Source of the DNA: Armigeres subalbatus
Taxonomy: Eukaryota; Arthropoda; Insecta; Diptera; Culicidae
Direction of reading: 5' to 3'
Assembly: GCF_024139115.2 (NCBI RefSeq)
Contig: NC_085141.1
Location: 180,613,047 to 180,677,046, forward strand
Length of the DNA stretch: 64,000 nt
Shown: piece by piece, positions 43,056 through 53,884 of the stretch
Position numbering within the stretch: position 1 is the stretch's first letter
Layout of the letters: the number at the start of each line of letters is the position of its first letter
Program-made: the position numbers and the translations under genes
Notes under the pieces: model-generated
The model's input: the letters and a program-made list of their open reading frames with translations, nothing else
Databases searched by the model: none
What the model was told of the DNA's origin: nothing

Positions 43056-43746
43056 TAGGGTGGCTCAAATTAGTATGGAAAAACTTTTTTCGCCCTCTGA
43101 TTCGGTTCTATTTGATGCCTTGATGCTCTGAACAAAATTTCAGCCAAATCGGTCAACATTTGGGCGGTGCTAAACTCGTTGGAAGTTTATATGCAAAAAT
43201 GTATGCAGAAACATCCAAAAACAGTGAATTGCAGTTGGACGACACAACTTACGATGAAGAACTATGATACTCATTCAGATCTTCAAGAATTTAATACAGA
43301 ATGTTAAGCAGAAAATCGCGAGAAGATTAGAGTTTGCCCGGCTAAGTTATTAGTATTTCTCTGAAGTGGGGTTTGAGCAAATTTCGTTTCTTTTACCTTT
43401 GAAAAGAAATAAATTCACCCCTACAACACTCCAGTAAAATGCTAATATCTTTGCCTAATAAACTCTAATCTTCTCGCTGTTTTCAGCATAACTTTCTGTA
43501 TTTCATTCTACAAGAACTGGATGTGTTTCATGGTTCTTGATCGTAAATAGTGCCGTCCAACTGCAAATCACTGTTTTTGGAAGTTTCTGTATACTTTTTT
43601 CCATATAAACTTCCAACGAGTTTAGCACCGCCCAAACGTTGACCGATTTGGCTGAAATTTTGCCCAGAGCATCAGGGCATCGAATAGAACCGAATAAGAG
43701 GGCGGCCCATCAAAAAATTTGAAAAAGTGTTTTTTGAGCCACCCTA
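43056..43746. mobile_element. 691-bp foldback hAT-type MITE
   Basis: Inverted over most of its length, from tagggtggctcaaa and tttgagccaccctа-equivalent ends, through cagccaaatcggtcaac/gttgaccgatttggctg, gtttagcaccgccc and cagttggacg to the centre. Eight-base duplication ctgtaggt at 43048-43055 and 43747-43754. Confidence 0.9.
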
Positions 43747-43759
43747 CTGTAGGTATCTG

Positions 43760-46060
43760 AACTGCCAACATGCAAACTAATTGTACACACATATTCAACT
43801 TCATGTCCATCTGGTTTAGAACCGTTGATTCAGTCGAACCGTTACAAAAAAAACGGTGGACAACATTGGACATATGCTGTCCTGGTTTTGATTGTTGAAT
43901 TCCTGCACAAAAAACACAAAACCAGCACATCTTGTTCTCAATATGCGTCTCCAAGCATCTGGACAAGTTTTTATTCCTTACTGCGGACATCCTTCTAAGC
44001 AGAGGAAAAAAAATCATTCCTGTAAAGCAACAACACACAGCACGCTACTAAAGAAGCATTTATTTAGATTAAAACGTTTTTTCTTGCAGTACTTCGGTGC
44101 GATCACAATGCGCGCTTGCTTTCCATATCGCATAGGTTTTTTTTTCTCCCGTAGCAGCATGTACCTTCGACCTGTCCCTAGCCGACCGGCTCGCATTTAT
44201 TTCGAAGAAGAGACCATAAATGTACACACTCGCCCATCCCGGAGACGAAGGTAAATCGAACACGACTGCCTCGAAAGGACACGGGAAGAACACGAAAGGG
44301 TAATTTTTATAAGCACCACATATAGCCGCCAAGACGAACGACACAACCCGGTGGACACGGGTTTAAGAATCTTATGGGCAGCAACACGGCAGAGAAGGCA
44401 GCGATGAAAAAAAAAGTTGAAGAGATTTCGAGATGAACGTTAGTTTTATTATGTGCGTACGGGACAAAAAACGTGATTTGTTCGGGATATCTTTGATGCA
44501 TCTTGTAATACAAATGAACCTCCTATGAATAAGTGAATAGGTTTAGAACTTAACGGGTGGAACACCTTGCGAGTGCAATGTGTATGCGGTTTTTGAGCGC
44601 CACAAGGCCACATGGCCTGATGGCTTACGTTTGGTATCGATAAGGACTGCTTGACGGCGCAGATCAGGAATGTCGTTTTTAATCATCAATCGGTAGAGGT
44701 TCAAAAAGAAAATTGTATTATCTGAGAAATTTAAATTTTTATTTTGAGCCATTGGACTTGTTTTATTGAAAACGATATCATTTATATTTTTTTATTATAT
44801 GCGTATTTCGTAACTTCAATGTAAGGGATGTAAATTTTTTATTCAAGAAATAAATTTAAGACCTCCGGCTCATCCAAAAAAATGGGGTACTTTCAATATG
44901 CTTTTCTTTCTTCTGACACCCTGACACTACATTTGCTCCTTACAGTATTGTTTGCTCTACTATCAGCTACCTCAAGATCAGGAATGGTGTGCATTTACCG
45001 ATTTGGATATCTCGATAGCAGTAAGTGTAAGTGTCTAGTTTTCGGATGGGAAAGGCTCTCAATTATTGTGCCACACAAGATACAAATTCAATGCAATGAC
45101 TTAATATTGGCATAGATAGGACACTCTGAGGAAATGTCAATAAGATCAACACGAAAGTCAGTACTAAAATAATGTACACTCACGAAAGAAGAAGAATGTG
45201 CCGGTAGCAATGAAGCATCATCTGACACAAAAAAGTTGAAGGTCAATAAAAATTAGAAAATTTATTGCAGAATCGTATATATATATTTTTTTTAAAGATT
45301 GTACTTTCGGTGGTCTCTATTCCACCGACCGTGAATCTTAGGGCAATTAGAAACGAAGTAAAGTAAAAAAAAATCAAACACCCATTTACAACAAGCCTCG
45401 GTTGACCGACAAAGGCTGATAAAGAGTTGACGACAAAAGGCGCTGCAGCGCAAACTAGCCAGCGCTCTGCTGGCCAGAAGACTATAAACGTGAGACCATA
45501 GCGATTAAGAAAGTGCAAAAACAGCATTTGGCGGGAGCGTGTTTTTTTTTTGCTTTTTCTTCGAGCATACATTGGACTGCAATGTTGCAATGAAAACGCC
45601 GTCTCATATATCTTGGTTCTGGAACCTGGTCGGCGACCGACGACGTGTCTTTCGGAAGAATTTGACTTTGGTAAAAAGCGCGACGATGGCTATATGCCTT
45701 ATGCGGTTGCGGGACCACCAAAAAATTACGCTGGCGAGCCTAGTTTTTCTTAAATCACTCCGCGGAGATCCCTTCGGATGGTGCAGAAACGAAATTTACT
45801 GAATTGTGTTTTGTTGTTCTAATCATTTGAAGAAAAACCTGATTCATCTACCTTGGTTGTAATATTTAAAGGGTTAGGAATGAAAGGTCGAAAACTATAA
45901 GGCAGAAGGGACAATAGGACGAAAGATGTACATATGGTAAAAATGGTTCAATATTGAAAAGCATAACGCAATTCAGCTTACAATCAAATTTTACTTGAGG
46001 CGTACATTTTTTTTCTACTCAATTATATGTAAATGTAGATCATGAACTAATTGTTATTTC
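43760..46060. other. No gene recognised
   Basis: Overlapping short frames on both strands at 43.6-44.4 and 45.2-45.8 kb. None shows a known domain, and none can be linked by splice-bounded conserved sequence. Confidence 0.45.
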
Positions 46061-46065
46061 AATAA

Positions 46066-46228
46066 GGGGCTGTCAATATACCACGTGGACAGGATTTCAT
46101 CGGCTTTCGATACCCCCTCCCCGGCGTGGACAAATGTTCATATAAATTTTCAAAAAAATGTAAGAGCCGTGGACGTTCGTCATACTTCCCCTCCTCATAA
46201 GCTGCTCATGTGATATATGGACAGCCCC
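46066..46228. mobile_element. 163-bp MITE, TAA target (Harbinger-like)
   Basis: Ends ggggctgtcaatataccacg and tgatatatggacagcccc are inverted. taa precedes (46063-46065) and follows (46229-46231). Relative of 5922-6062. Confidence 0.8.
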
Positions 46229-46231
46229 TAA

Positions 46232-48355
46232 GATGATTATAAAAATTGTAAGAACGCATGTGTCACATTTAAGGATTTATGCTTACGAAAAATCAGCTTT
46301 TTAATAGCAGTTTTGATATCTTGCATTGGCCACAAATCCTCCAAAACGTGCAACATTGTAAGAAATTCTGGATAAAAAAAACGATTACTATTAATTTAGC
46401 AGCTGTGTTACCTTAGATATATCACTCTTTTTTATATTCATAGTCCAAAGCTTCTGCTTTAGTTGCAGATGCTGTTACAAAAAATAACGCAAGCCCATCG
46501 AGAATGGCTTTATAAATTAATGCGTTCATATGTCACGAACTGTGATCTAACGGTGCAGCTTCCAATTTAACCTACTTTTCCATTCGGATAACGAAGGGTC
46601 ACACGGTCGGTGACCTCAAACCCTTCATCAAAGTTGGTCCAGGTGGCAGATGCGCATTTATACCGAACAGAACGTGATGGACGAGAAAAAAATAATGTCC
46701 ACGCACCGGAGAACTCAACGGTCACAGATTCTCTGATCGCCTCGCCTCTCTGGACCACCGAAACCACTGTAAACAGCAAGAAGGGACTGCGCTGCGCATC
46801 CGGTTCGATTCTCTGACACATGACACAACGAAATGTTAAATCCGTGGCTCGACCCTTGAACCCCTCCGAAAATTCGTTCCTTATTAGAAAGCACGGTGTA
46901 CGCACCAAAATCACAGCCAGCGCGCCAAAAAGAGATAGGTCACCCCTACATCATCACCCCGATCTGCTTCCTCCACTTACATTGCCCTGTGACAGTGTGT
47001 TCCCTCTAGCAACATTTAGATGAACGAACGGGAAAACCGCGCGACCCCTCCGATTTGAGCAACTGAAGAGGAACAACATTGTTCCAAAACTAGTAGGAAA
47101 AGCCAGTGGGATAGGTGGAATCAGATTTTTTGCGTGTCAGCCAATCAGATTTTAGATAGAATTTGAGGTTTTTTGAATTATATATTTCGATTATCTGTTT
47201 GCTTTTAGAATAATGTTTCTTCAAGTAGAAGAATAAATCAATCGGCTTGCATTATTCGTTCAGGGTCCGTAAGTCGTCTTTCACTAGATCGACCCTCTTG
47301 CTAGACAACCCACCTGATCACTTTCGAGAACCATTTTCATCGGATTATCGTCCTACGAAATTCTGGTTGCGAGCCCGACCCACTGCCAGTGTCCGATTTT
47401 TGTGATATGAAGATGAACTATGGAACACAGCTGATGCAATTCCTACGTGTAGTATTCACACTCCATCATGGGTCGCAATTAACAACCATGGACCAATTAA
47501 CAACCATTTTGAAAACAGCGATTTACTCTTCATTGAGTCTTCAAGTATGCTTTAGTACTTTTTTTTTCAAAGACTCCTAGGTTGATCCTTTCGAGCATTT
47601 TCGAGGTCTCGTGTTGGGAAAGAGTGTGTGTGTGTTTTTTTTGTTCTACAAGGTTCTACAAGGAGGTTGTCACTCCTCCCACACTTTTGTGCGCTCGAGT
47701 GTGGGACTCGATCTAACCAAAAAATCCTGCCAGGAAATATACATTCAAGAAACACCTCCAGCTCCAGCCAACGTCCTCCCAGGAGGAACCACGATAATAC
47801 TTCAGCAAGTAGACTCTTCGTTGCTGGTGGCGTTTCGTTTGAGACTTTTTCTTCTCATGATGCAGGACTTCTTGAGCTCTTTGCCTCTCTTCCCGATTCC
47901 TTGAGGTACCTCTATCGTGTAGAGCAATTCAGCTCCCGTTTCGATCGCGACTAGTCGGCGGTGGGTCAATCCTACTCCGATTGGTCAATCCTACTCTCAC
48001 CATAAAGAGCCCGTGAAAATGATACTGAGATCTGTCTAATTTTTTATTTGTTTTATTTTTCGAACTATTACACGGTGTGTATCAAAGCATCGGATTGGAT
48101 CTACAAAATTGGGTTATTTAAAGATCTTGTGCCATTTTTTTTTTCATTTAGTTACTCTAATTTATATTCAACAGTGACATGCTTTACTTTCTGTTACATG
48201 GAACAGCAACTTTTAATCAAATATGTTTACTCGCATAATAACGTGTTCTGATACGTTTGTAGTGACGCATTTTACGCCAAATCGTGATCGGAGCTGGCTC
48301 TTTGATATCAATGAAACGTTGTTGTCACAAAAAGCCACTAAGTGCACAATTAGTT
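46232..48355. other. No gene recognised
   Basis: 46.56-47.02 kb has overlapping open frames on both strands (115 codons minus, 67-68 plus) of balanced composition but no recognised family. 47.6-47.95 kb likewise. Confidence 0.4.
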
Positions 48356-48365
48356 TTACCTAAAT

Positions 48366-48510
48366 CAGTGGCGTAGCCACGGGGGTTGTTTTGGACATAA
48401 CCCCCCACCCCAGAGACAAATTTTTTAGAAGAATTTTTTTTCGAACCCTCTGAAATTAAAAAAAAAAGTTCAAGAAACCTCCCCAGACCAACTTTCTGGC
48501 TACGCCACTG
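48366..48510. mobile_element. 145-bp hAT-type MITE
   Basis: Ends CAGTGGCGTAGCCA and TGGCTACGCCACTG are perfect inverted repeats. The 8-bp flanks acctaaat (48358-48365) and acttaaat (48511-48518) differ at one base. Confidence 0.9.
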
Positions 48511-48519
48511 ACTTAAATC

Positions 48520-49520
48520 AAACTTGTTGGACAGTTTGAGAATGCTATCGGGCATGTATGATGTGATTATTTTTCTTCTCATCGCAGATCAATGAAGGAG
48601 ATCAATTGTGTAATTCGATGATGGTATGCGGTGTTTGTAGGATCGCGCAATTGTATTGCGCGTCGTTTCGGTTCCGGTTTGTTAAAATGATCAGGAAACG
48701 AAGCAATATGGGTATTGCCCAAATGGACTCGAACAGTAGAAGCTGGAGATCGATCGAAATTTCAGTATAAATTTCTGGAGATTTTCGTATATTTCTAATA
48801 GATACTCGATATTTGGCCAGCTTTGAGAAGCAAATTAGTGCTAGTTTCTAGGAGTAAAAAAAAAGTTTTATAATAACCTCTGGTAGCCCGAAAGATCCAC
48901 GGTGATCGTGGACCTCCTGCGTCCACTGGTTTCGGTTTTATCGAAATCGAAATAGTCGACTATTTGAAGCAATGTAAAATAAATCGATTTTAACATTAAA
49001 CATTAACTTTAATTGCCGCCAAGTATTAAATTCAGATTCTCTTTATCGCGCCCACTATGGCTATATCCATAATGCATATTTTTTTTTTGTCATTTTAACA
49101 AACCAGAAATTGGCCATCTTGAATTCCAAATTTGGCGTTAAATATTTATTTGCGGCTTATACTCATCGAGTTGATTCAGTCGTTTTAGCGAACCGAAAGT
49201 TGGAATTCCAAAATGGCGCATGGCATATTTCATTTCCGAATATTGCTTGGATTTGCAGTAATTTTATGTTTCCAGTTTTTATGTTTCTGTAAAATCAAAA
49301 AGAATGAGAAACTTTTCTCTTATCGATAAAACTCTTCTTTATGAAAGCCATCGAAAAAAAGTCATTTTACTAAGGACGTAAACAGGAATTAAACTAATTT
49401 ATATTTCTGACTGTGGTTTTTGTGGAGACGCAGATACAAACACGGGTTTCCAAGAGTAAAAATCACCTACTAATATTCATTCCTAACTTCCTTACTGAAA
49501 AGGACGTGGATGGCGCCGTT
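48520..49520. other. No gene recognised
   Basis: AT-rich; a small palindrome tccacggtgatcgtgga at about 48896. No coding signal. Confidence 0.4.
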
Positions 49521-49524
49521 ATTG

Positions 49525-49855
49525 ATTATTGATATATCATTTGGCCAAACAGACCATTATGCCGAAAGTCATTTGGACGAAAGGTTCATTAAACCGAATA
49601 GGCCATATGGCCGAATAAGCCATTTGGCCGAAAAAGTCTTTTGGCCTGAAAGGTTATTTGGCCGAATAGCCATTTGGCCGAAAAAGTCATCTGGCTGAAT
49701 AGGTTATTTAGCCGAATAGGTTATTTGGCCGAATAGGTCATTTGACCGAATAGGTCATTAGGCCGTATTTGTCATTTGACCCAATATGCCATTTGGTCGA
49801 ATAAGTCTTTTGGCCGAATAGATCATTTAGCCGAATTAGCCATTTGGCCTAGGAG
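49525..49855 (+). repeat. GGCCGAATAGGTCATTT minisatellite
   Basis: About 18 degenerate head-to-tail copies of a 17-18-bp unit (catttggccgaataggt). Open in all frames over parts, giving spurious proteins. Shorter blocks occur at 51005, 57225, 59040 and 59454. Confidence 0.9.
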
Positions 49856-49859
49856 CAGG

Positions 49860-50310
49860 GAATCAATATTCGAGCAACGTCTAACAATATACCCTTTGTC
49901 GTCAACAGAGTTTGTTACTGACAAACGTACCTCACCACAAGACTTTATCAGAACCCTAACACAATATGACAAGAATCATTTGCCTTGCATGCTCTGATAT
50001 TTCCGAGAATACGATGCTTGTTTTGTAATCATAGTTAGATTCTCGAGTATAGCATAGCATAGCATATGTGATTGTACAAATAGTGGGTGGCTATATAATG
50101 CTCAATTGAGCAATCTACTGTGTATTATCGCAAATTGGTACTTGGGATTAGTACCTTTTCCTATACAGTAGTAGTTGTATACCTGGCCACGTCCTTACAA
50201 TCACGGAAGGAAAGGAAGGAATGTTAGTTCAACATCTACTAGTGAAGATGCAGGGAACCCATACTACCTTCATAGATGTCTCAGGAAGGAAAATTTGTGT
50301 TGGTGGGTAA
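49860..50310. other. No gene recognised
   Basis: tatagcatagcatagcata short repeat at 50049. ctggccacgtccttacaatc at 50180 belongs to the undelimited dispersed repeat also seen at 42027. Confidence 0.4.
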
Positions 50311-50319
50311 GGTGAATAA

Positions 50320-50760
50320 TAGGGAGCTCTATTCGACAATATAGAGCGTTTGCCAATAACAGTATATGTTGAAAAAATATTAAAATATATTCATCAATTT
50401 GCTTACGAACCGTCTAAAGTAGGACAAAGTAGCCTGGATTTTACAAATGTTTCGCATCATATACAAAACACGTTCAACCGCACACTTATCCACCGAACAT
50501 TAAAAACAGAACCAAAAACTCGGATTTTACGAATGTTCTGAATCCTACCTGAAACACCTCCGATCACGCACCAATTGTTTACTCACTCGGCCGCGCGAAC
50601 TATCTGCTTACTGAGCAGAAACACGACAAAACAGGCACTGACGGCCGCGCAATGCAGAACACAATATTTCGGCAAATCGCGCGATCGTTCTGCCATCCGA
50701 AACAAGAGCCAACTCGCACTGAACTAATTAACTTTTATTACCGGACGCGCAATGCCTAGT
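50320..50760. repeat. Dispersed repeat with gcgcgatcgttctgc word
   Basis: aatcgcgcgatcgttctgcc followed by atccgaaac and gaactaatt is shared with 57950-58020 and 58853-59040, with repeated acgcgcaat and gaacta words, suggesting a degenerate tandem structure. Confidence 0.45.
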
Positions 50761-51004
50761 TAGATTCTCGAGTATTTCCATAAAAGCAGAAACTATGATA
50801 GCAAAAAAACGAATTTAAGTGTAGAGATAATGCGAAATAACGGGATGGAAAGCTAGCAACAAAATTGTCTTCTTTTTTGTGGCTGACAAAAAATATCGGA
50901 TCTTTGTCATTATTATCTCCGACAAAAACAAAGCTTTGTCGTTGGTTCTCTTTTATCGCTTGTTTCGCTTGCGCATGGAAGAAAAATTGATTCCCTGCCT
51001 AGGC

Positions 51005-51155
51005 GCCATCTGGTCGAAAAAGTCTTTTGGCCGAATAGCCAATTGGAGGAAAATGTCATTTGGCCGAATAGGTTTTCACTATAAAAAGTGAGTAGTGCGA
51101 AGTGAGAAGTGAGACGTCTCACTACTCACTTCTCACTTCTCATTTTTCACGTCTA
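51005..51155. repeat. Minisatellite fragment followed by a purine/pyrimidine palindrome
   Basis: Three to four GGCCGAAT units (51005-51080), then aaaagtgagtagtgcgaagt, gagaagtgagacgtctcact and actcacttctcacttctcat, which fold back on each other around gacgtc. Confidence 0.8.
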
Positions 51156-51319
51156 TGCATCGCAAGATGGGCGCATTTAGAAAAAAATTCTAGCAAAAAC
51201 TTTAAACGTTTAAAGCTAAATTTTTTTTCAGTATCTTTCTATGTGAAACTAAACCAGTGAAAGTCGACTTTTAATCTATAGAATCGATAAATTTCGATTT
51301 TTAAATTATAAAATTGTTG

Positions 51320-51490
51320 TAGTTTTTCCGAAAGGCCATCATTTCACTTCCAGAACGAACTTTTTTATAGAAGGCTTGAAGACCCATATTTTATATACCA
51401 ATCGACTCTGCTCGACAAGCTGAGTAAATGTCTGTCCATCCGTGTGTATGCACAATCATTTACCAATTTTTTTTATAGTTAGATCACAAA
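51320..51490 (-). repeat. Partial copy of the 27490-27885 repeat
   Basis: ccgaaaggccatcatttcac, cagaacgaacttttttatag and ataccaatcgactctgctcg correspond, inverted, to the right half of the 27-kb copy. Confidence 0.75.
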
Positions 51491-52284
51491 CAAAAAAGCC
51501 ACAACACTTGCCACATTTGCTCGCAAAATTTATAGTTACGCCACCGACAAACAGACGTAGCAACTAGAACAATTTCCTGAATAATTCATCGCCAAGCTAC
51601 AGACAGACAACAGACAAAGTCAACAGGTGGCGCTAGTGTGAGATGTCAAATCTAAAGGTTAACGATGCGCGCACCTCTCGGTGTGAAACGAGTAGTCAGT
51701 GTAATTCAAAATGACCGTTCAGAGCATGAACATGAACGATGGTAATTTCATCAGTTCAACGGTGTTACGTCTGTAAGTCTGTGGTTACACCAACACTAAC
51801 GGCGTTTGTAGTTTTCACCAAGTTAGGCAAATCACGAAACCGATGGCGGTAGTGAGTAAAAGTTAAAATCGGCCAAAACTGATTTGTGCGATACGAGTGA
51901 TTTATTGGCCAAATGATTATTCAAATTACCCAGAAAATCAGAGGACAAAAAAATTTGATCAAGTCTGTGGTTAGACATCACAGATTTGTGTGCAGCAAAA
52001 TTTATTCGACGCATTTTGTTTTCTAATTGATGACTATTGGTTTTTGTTGTACAATCGCGTGTATAAATTATGCGGTATTCCAGAAATAATAAATTCGTAG
52101 TTCTGCAATGATTTACATTAAAATAATTGCTGTCTTGACTTTCGCTTCTATAAGTTGCCGCAATTTAACACGCATACAGATGGAACTGCTTTCTCTAGTG
52201 ATAAAAAAAATCACTGACAGATTACACCCAGTAAGCTTTTCGCAGTTTATACTGGAGGAAAAATCCCGCCATAAACTCGTTTGC
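51491..52284. other. No gene recognised
   Basis: Spacer between two like-oriented partial repeats. It contains gtcaacaggtggcgctagtg (51618) and ordinary AT-rich sequence. Confidence 0.4.
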
Positions 52285-52490
52285 TATAATGATTTTTTTA
52301 TTTATAAAATTGAAGTAGTTGTACCGAAAGGCTATCAATTCACTCCCAGAACGAACTTTTTATAGAAGGCTCGGAGACCCATAGTTTTATATACCAATCG
52401 ACACAGCTTGACGAGCTTAGTATATGTTTGTCCATCCGTGTGTGTGCATAAACATTCACCGATTTTCTTATAGTTAGAGCAAACAAACAG
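52285..52490 (-). repeat. Second partial copy of the 27490-27885 repeat
   Basis: ccgaaaggctatcaattcac, cagaacgaactttttataga and taccaatcgacacagcttga; same orientation and extent as 51320-51490, about 965 bp away. Confidence 0.75.
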
Positions 52491-52494
52491 TTTA

Positions 52495-53820
52495 ATTGGG
52501 TTATGTCAAGGAGCTTTAACGAATTTTACTAGCTCCTCGACTTTAACACATCTGCTGCAACCTTCAAACATAGACTTCAAGTTAGTCGACATGTACCAGA
52601 AGGTTAGTGAATGTCCATTGTCCATACACCCCAATAGTGGAGTAATTTTCTACCTTTGTTTTTTTTTTTTCAATTTCCACGGACTTCATTAATGATGGGA
52701 CGAGACGAAAACTGCGATGAATCAGATGAACTACATGTACTTCCAAGGATTAATATTTAATTAATGATAAGTGAATGTTTTGTATTCCGTACGCCAAATG
52801 TTTTTTTATTGTTTTTATTTTTTGTCTTGTAATGATGTTGAATTTTTGATTGTTGGATTGTTGGATTTATGCTACATGGGAAGTCGCTCAAAATGGCTTT
52901 TCTCCATCAGACTTCATGAAGACTGTACAGTCCGATGAAGAAAATACTAAATAAAGAAAAAAAAATTCTAAAACCTACCGTGGCATGTACGAGAAGTCGG
53001 CAAGAAGCATTTGCAAGAACGTGGTCAGGACCAGTGTTGGTAAAATCACTCATGAATCTCAATCAACGAGCCCTCCCGTGCGAACGAAATCGTCTGCAAT
53101 TTTAAAGGAATGCATCACGCTTGAATTTTTCATGCTAAAACGCATCATTTCACTCATTTGCCAAAAAATCATTTTGGTTTAAAGATGCATTTGAAATCAA
53201 TTTGGGGGCAATTTATTGCTTATGATGGAAGAATGTCTAATATTTCATGCGACAAACGTCAATTCACTGTTTTTAACGAAGGAGAACACAAAAAAGCCTA
53301 CGATGATTCAAATGGATGTTTCAACTCATCCATGAGTTTTTAGGTGCTGAGTTGGGTGCGTTTCAACTCACGCTTGATTTGAATCATCCATGAGTTTTGA
53401 GATTTTGATTTTTTACCAACACTGGCCAGGACATATCTCGACTGTTAGGGAGTATCTTGCTCCCATCTAAGCGATAATTATTAGTCCCAAATCAATAACT
53501 GTGGTAACGGATGGAAATGACGCTAAACTCTCATAAAATAGTCTAGACGTGGTACACCTAGGATTTTGTGCTAATTGCTTAATGCTAATCTGAAAAAGAA
53601 AATCAGTTGGCATTTTACAAAGAATTGCTCGAATTACTTTTGAGAAAACTTAGTATGCAAAGTGACTTTTGTGACAAAGTTTTCATGTCCGGAAAGTTTT
53701 ACTGCAATCTGAGAGAGTGCTGTCAAAATATCTGTTCGAGTTAGCACAAAATGCTTCAATTACACCCAGCTTTTTTCCACGAGGTTGGAGTTAATTAATT
53801 TCAGGGAAACCTGAACATTC
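52495..53820. other. No gene recognised
   Basis: A short match (aaacctaccgtggcatgtac then gagaagtcgg at 52974) to the SINE-like body at 62150 suggests a repeat fragment. Near 53300-53400, atgattcaaatggatgtttc and gaatcatccatgagtttt form a small inverted pair. Confidence 0.4.
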
Positions 53821-53832
53821 ACAGCTTTTCAA

Positions 53833-53870
53833 GTCCTTGGGCTGAAAGTCTCGTTAATAAAGACAAAAAA
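53833..53870 (+). mobile_element. 38-bp retroposed hairpin tail
   Basis: gtccttgggctgaaagtctc, gttaataaagac, then A7, the plus-strand orientation of the family. Flanks agcttttcaa (53823-53832) and agctttttcaa (53871-53881) differ by one T. This is the shortest copy, retaining only the 3' half of the hairpin. Confidence 0.75.
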
Positions 53871-53884
53871 AGCTTTTTCAATGG

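Noticed and set aside
46567..46914. 115-codon minus-strand frame of balanced composition
   Set aside because: No recognised family, no splice context and competing frames on the plus strand.
49510..49997. Repeat protein encoded by the GGCCGAATAG array
   Set aside because: The unit is 17-18 bp and variable, so the frame drifts; arrays elsewhere are closed.
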